This document shows positions 6,263 through 8,303 of a DNA stretch of 8,303 nucleotides, piece after piece; the first letter of the stretch is position 1, and the number at the start of each line of letters is the position of its first letter. The position numbers and the translations under genes were made by a program. The stretch spans positions 1 to 8,303 of the forward strand of contig DQTU01000305.1 of assembly GCA_015662615.1 (NCBI GenBank). The letters are read 5' to 3'. The notes under the pieces were generated by a model. That model made no database searches, had not been told where the DNA came from, and saw nothing but the letters and a program-made list of their open reading frames with translations. The stretch comes from Campylobacterales bacterium. GTDB taxonomy: Bacteria; Campylobacterota; Campylobacteria; Campylobacterales; QNZT01.

Positions 6263-7595
6263 TTTCTGGTCTCTTGGCAATAAACCTCAGCCACATAAAC
6301 CCAAACACTCCTGCAAACAGAGAAGCTGCTAAAATCCCCACTTTTGCTTGAAATATAAGTGTTTCATTTCCTACAAAGGCTAAGTCTGCAACAAAGATAG
6401 ACATGGTAAACCCAATTCCACCTAAAAAAGCAACACCAAACACTTGACTCATCGTACTTCCCTCTGGTAATTTTGCAATGCCTAGTTTGATAGCCAGCCA
6501 TGCAACACCAAAGATTCCAAGAACTTTTCCTAGCATCAGACCTGCCATAACTCCCATCGAAACAGGTGTGACTATCGTTTCACCGATAGAAGAGAAATCT
6601 ATAGCAATTCCTGCATTTGCAAGGGCAAAAAGTGGTATCACAAGTAGGGCAACAGGGAGATGTAGATCATGTTCCAACCTTGCAGCTGGAGAATCCACTG
6701 CATCTATGCTATCTTTGATGTTAAGAAGTATCGCTTTTTGTTTTTCATGGATTCTATGATCTTCACATACGGGATAGCTATCATACTGATCAAGTAGATC
6801 TTTTGTATGTTTTGTAAAGTTCTTTGGAGCCTGTTTAGGTCTTGAAGGGATTGACAATGCTGCGATAACGCCAGCTATAGTCGCATGAACTCCAGATTCG
6901 AGCATAAAAAACCACATAAACAGACCTACGATAAAATAGGGCAATATCATATGAATTCCCACACGATTCAGTGCTATCATGATAAGAAATGAAACTCCAG
7001 CCAAACCAAGTGGTAAAAATTGAATCTGCTCTGTATAAAAAATAGCGATAACGATAACCGCACCTAAATCATCCACGATAGCAAGTGCTACTAAAAAAGT
7101 TACAAGTGCAGGAGAGACACGCTTCCCTAAAAGCACCAAAGCAGAAATAGCAAAAGCGATATCTGTCGCCATCGGAATTCCCCAACCACCAGCACCCTCT
7201 CCACCATAATTAAAACCAAAGTAGATAAGCGCAGGCATGACCATACCGCCAATAGCTGTTAAAATAGGGAGTATTGCTACTTTAATATTGGAAAGTTCCC
7301 CAACCATTATCTCACGCTTTATCTCTAACCCGATGATAAAGAAGAAAATTGCCATCAATCCATCATTTATCCAGTGGTGAATCGTATGGGAAAGCTCCCA
7401 TGACCCAACCGTTAAATCCACTTTAGTATGAAAGAAATGTGCATAAGTCTCAGCAAACGGCGTATTTGCAAGCACAAGTGCAAACACCGTCATAAACATC
7501 AAAATGATTCCCGTTGTTGCTTGTGCGTGTAAAAAATGTTCAAATGGTGCAGAAACTTTATTGAAAGTTTTTTCCCATGGTGCGTATAGCTTCAT
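6252..7595 (-). CDS. nhaA: Na+/H+ antiporter NhaA
   Basis: A 447-residue inner-membrane antiporter that exchanges internal Na+ (or Li+) for external H+, supporting pH and sodium homeostasis. The ion-binding aspartates are present: ATDIAFA with D145 (equivalent to E. coli D133) and AIVDDLG with D175-D176 (D163-D164). K357 in AGLMLGK matches E. coli K300. Other family segments include NDGLMAIFFFIIGLEIKRE (77-95), HATIAGV and LFALANAG. It is about 60 residues longer than E. coli NhaA; much of the excess is a charged cytoplasmic loop at about 250-310 between membrane halves, also seen in other long NhaA proteins. ATG at 7595-7593 has a strong Shine-Dalgarno (AAAGGGAA on the - strand, about 5 bases upstream). 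It appears monocistronic, sharing a hairpin with the convergent operon; no nhaR-like regulator is in view. Confidence 0.98.
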   Translation of the reverse strand: MKLYAPWEKTFNKVSAPFEHFLHAQATTGIILMFMTVFALVLANTPFAETYAHFFHTKVDLTVGSWELSHTIHHWINDGLMAIFFFIIGLEIKREIMVGELSNIKVAILPILTAIGGMVMPALIYFGFNYGGEGAGGWGIPMATDIAFAISALVLLGKRVSPALVTFLVALAIVDDLGAVIVIAIFYTEQIQFLPLGLAGVSFLIMIALNRVGIHMILPYFIVGLFMWFFMLESGVHATIAGVIAALSIPSRPKQAPKNFTKHTKDLLDQYDSYPVCEDHRIHEKQKAILLNIKDSIDAVDSPAARLEHDLHLPVALLVIPLFALANAGIAIDFSSIGETIVTPVSMGVMAGLMLGKVLGIFGVAWLAIKLGIAKLPEGSTMSQVFGVAFLGGIGFTMSIFVADLAFVGNETLIFQAKVGILAASLFAGVFGFMWLRFIAKRPETTA

Positions 7596-7628
7596 TGATT
7601 CCCTTTGGTAGTTGATTAAATTATTTAA

Positions 7629-7637
7629 ATTTTATCA
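7629..7637 (-). promoter_or_regulatory. Candidate extended -10 promoter element for nhaA
   Basis: Reading the - strand, TGATAAAAT (TGN plus hexamer TAAAAT) lies about 34 bases before the nhaA ATG, leaving an untranslated leader of roughly 27 bases that contains the AAAGGGAA ribosome binding site. No convincing -35 is seen, which is usual for sigma-70 promoters in Campylobacterota. The surrounding DNA is very AT-rich, so chance matches are possible. Confidence 0.35.
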
Positions 7638-7672
7638 TAAATAGCTGACAATCTTTAATATCGTCTTATTTA

Positions 7673-7879
7673 TCATTTTCCTGAATAATTTGCACCTTTT
7701 ACCACTCCAAACAGAAACAGAAGATGGTCATAACCTGTCAACATGTGTGTTGCACCTAACCACATATAACGAAGATTCCCACCTTCAATCATCATCTGTA
7801 TATCTTCTTGGGAGATGCCATGTGCGTATATATCGGTGTTTATTAGAAAAAGTGATATTAGCAATAGAACTGTTTTCAT
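7673..7879 (-). pseudogene. Truncated HupE/UreJ-type membrane protein gene (N-terminal remnant)
   Basis: The 68 codons encode a signal peptide (MKTVLLLISLFLINTDIYA) followed by a mature end beginning HGIS, then EDIQMMIEGGNLRYMWLGATHMLTGYDHLLFLFGVV. This matches, as I recall the family, the start of the HupE/UreJ_2 proteins (several hundred residues, multi-pass, linked to metal supply), whose hallmark is a THMLTGYDHLLFLFGV-like segment with conserved His and Asp. Similarity ends abruptly after V60; eight unrelated residues (KGANYSGK) and two adjacent stops (TGA TAA) follow, and no other - strand frame resumes the family downstream. The start is intact, with AAAGAGAG before the ATG, so the remnant may still be translated, but nearly all the membrane core is missing. 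It is probably a deletion remnant; the deletion point would be near 7697-7700. Confidence 0.75.
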
Positions 7880-7913
7880 TTTCTCTCTTTATATTAAATT
7901 TTAGAATCGTACT

Positions 7914-7919
7914 TATACT
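7914..7919 (+). promoter_or_regulatory. Candidate -10 element (TATACT) for the lipoprotein serine hydrolase gene
   Basis: TATACT lies 35 bases before the ATG at 7955, within the 75-bp space between two divergent genes, and the leader holds a strong AAAGGAGA ribosome binding site (7941-7948). A -35 match is poor; the upstream DNA is T-rich. Confidence 0.35.
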
Positions 7920-7954
7920 AATAAACATGTTACCAAGACAAAAGGAGATTTGAT

Positions 7955-8303
7955 ATGTATAAAACAGTATTTACACTTCTTTTTATCATTGGTTGTGGAA
8001 GCAACAATGAAACCACTCCAGAACCAACAGGTAATTGTCAAGAGGATTTAGCAACACTAGAAAATGAAATCCGTACAGATTTAGGCAATATCTCCACAGA
8101 TGCAGACTTCACGCTCTCTATCAAAGCAAATGGTGGTAAAACATTTGTCTATTCCAAAGGAAGCTCTACCCCAACAACATCTTATAAATCAGCATCAACC
8201 TCCAAAATGGTGACCTCAGCGGTTATCTTAAATCTTGTGAAAAAAGGAACACTTTAACTTGATGATAACCCACAAAAATATATAACAACATGGCCAACAA
8301 CAG
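7955..8303 (+). pseudogene. Lipoprotein serine hydrolase (beta-lactamase/PBP family), interrupted by in-frame TAA; 3' end outside window
   Basis: A strong Shine-Dalgarno (AAAGGAGA, seven bases before ATG) supports this start. The product begins with a lipoprotein signal, MYKTVFTLLFIIGC, with lipobox IIGC (C14 lipidated) and a Ser/Asn/Thr/Pro-rich linker, so it would be membrane-anchored facing the periplasm. Residues about 50-100 look like the start of a class C beta-lactamase/EstB-type serine hydrolase: a substrate-domain strand (FTLSIKANGGKTFVYSKG), then SASTSKMVTSAVILNLVKKGTL with the nucleophile motif SxxK at S81-K84. TAA at 8255-8257 stops translation here. The same frame continues without a stop to the edge as LDDNPQKYITTWPTT, exactly the GxLxLDD continuation expected for the family, so a single codon change probably created the stop. 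As it stands the product lacks the rest of the catalytic domain and should be inactive. Confidence 0.8.

Noticed and set aside
6478..6759. Open frame of 93 codons on the + strand
   Set aside because: It is antisense to the C-terminal half of nhaA, low-complexity and without homology features.
7631..7676. Short direct repeat TTTATCAT at 7631-7638 and 7669-7676, considered as a deletion or attachment scar near the HupE remnant
   Set aside because: Eight AT-rich bases repeat easily by chance in this DNA, and neither copy sits at the point where homology to HupE ends.
7690..7953. Open frame of 87 codons on the + strand
   Set aside because: It is antisense to the HupE-like remnant and its promoter region; the - strand reading has a signal peptide and family motif, this one has neither.

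Overview
The window is AT-rich, gene-dense DNA with short intergenic gaps. Its style (OmpR-type regulator with a sensor kinase carrying an HELNTP phosphorylation box, a DUF5718-like protein, an MBL/GAF/HD-GYP protein behind a FecR-like protein) suggests a free-living Campylobacterota bacterium of the Sulfurimonas/Sulfurospirillum/Arcobacter kind. That placement rests on recalled family resemblance, not on a search.

Left block (2-2790, + strand): the 3' end of a glycine/aspartate-rich, beta-strand-type protein, probably the C-terminus of a FecR-like protein, is coupled by a TAATG overlap to a 776-residue signalling protein. That protein joins a class II cyclic-nucleotide-phosphodiesterase-like metallo-beta-lactamase domain, a GAF domain and an HD-GYP domain. 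A convergent DUF5718/fumarylacetoacetase-like gene (2787-3602, - strand) meets it tail to tail inside a 24-bp near-perfect palindrome.

Middle block (3649-6245, + strand): four overlapping genes form one apparent operon: OmpR-family response regulator, membrane histidine kinase, exported PAP2 phosphatase, and a 91-residue protein whose C-terminal half resembles sigma-70 region 4.2. The operon's promoter sits so close to the first ATG that the message may be leaderless. The likely theme is an envelope-sensing two-component system controlling a periplasmic lipid or polyprenyl phosphate phosphatase.

Right block (6252-8303): a complete NhaA Na+/H+ antiporter on the - strand shares a hairpin with the end of the operon. 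Beyond it lie two genes that look broken: a 68-codon remnant of a HupE/UreJ-type membrane protein (- strand), and a divergent lipoprotein serine hydrolase (beta-lactamase family) cut by an in-frame TAA just after its SxxK motif, whose frame stays open to the window edge.

No tRNA, rRNA, CRISPR array or insertion sequence was seen. The most interesting items are the three-domain cyclic-nucleotide protein, the possible leaderless two-component operon with its sigma-4-like small protein, and the two decayed genes at the right end.
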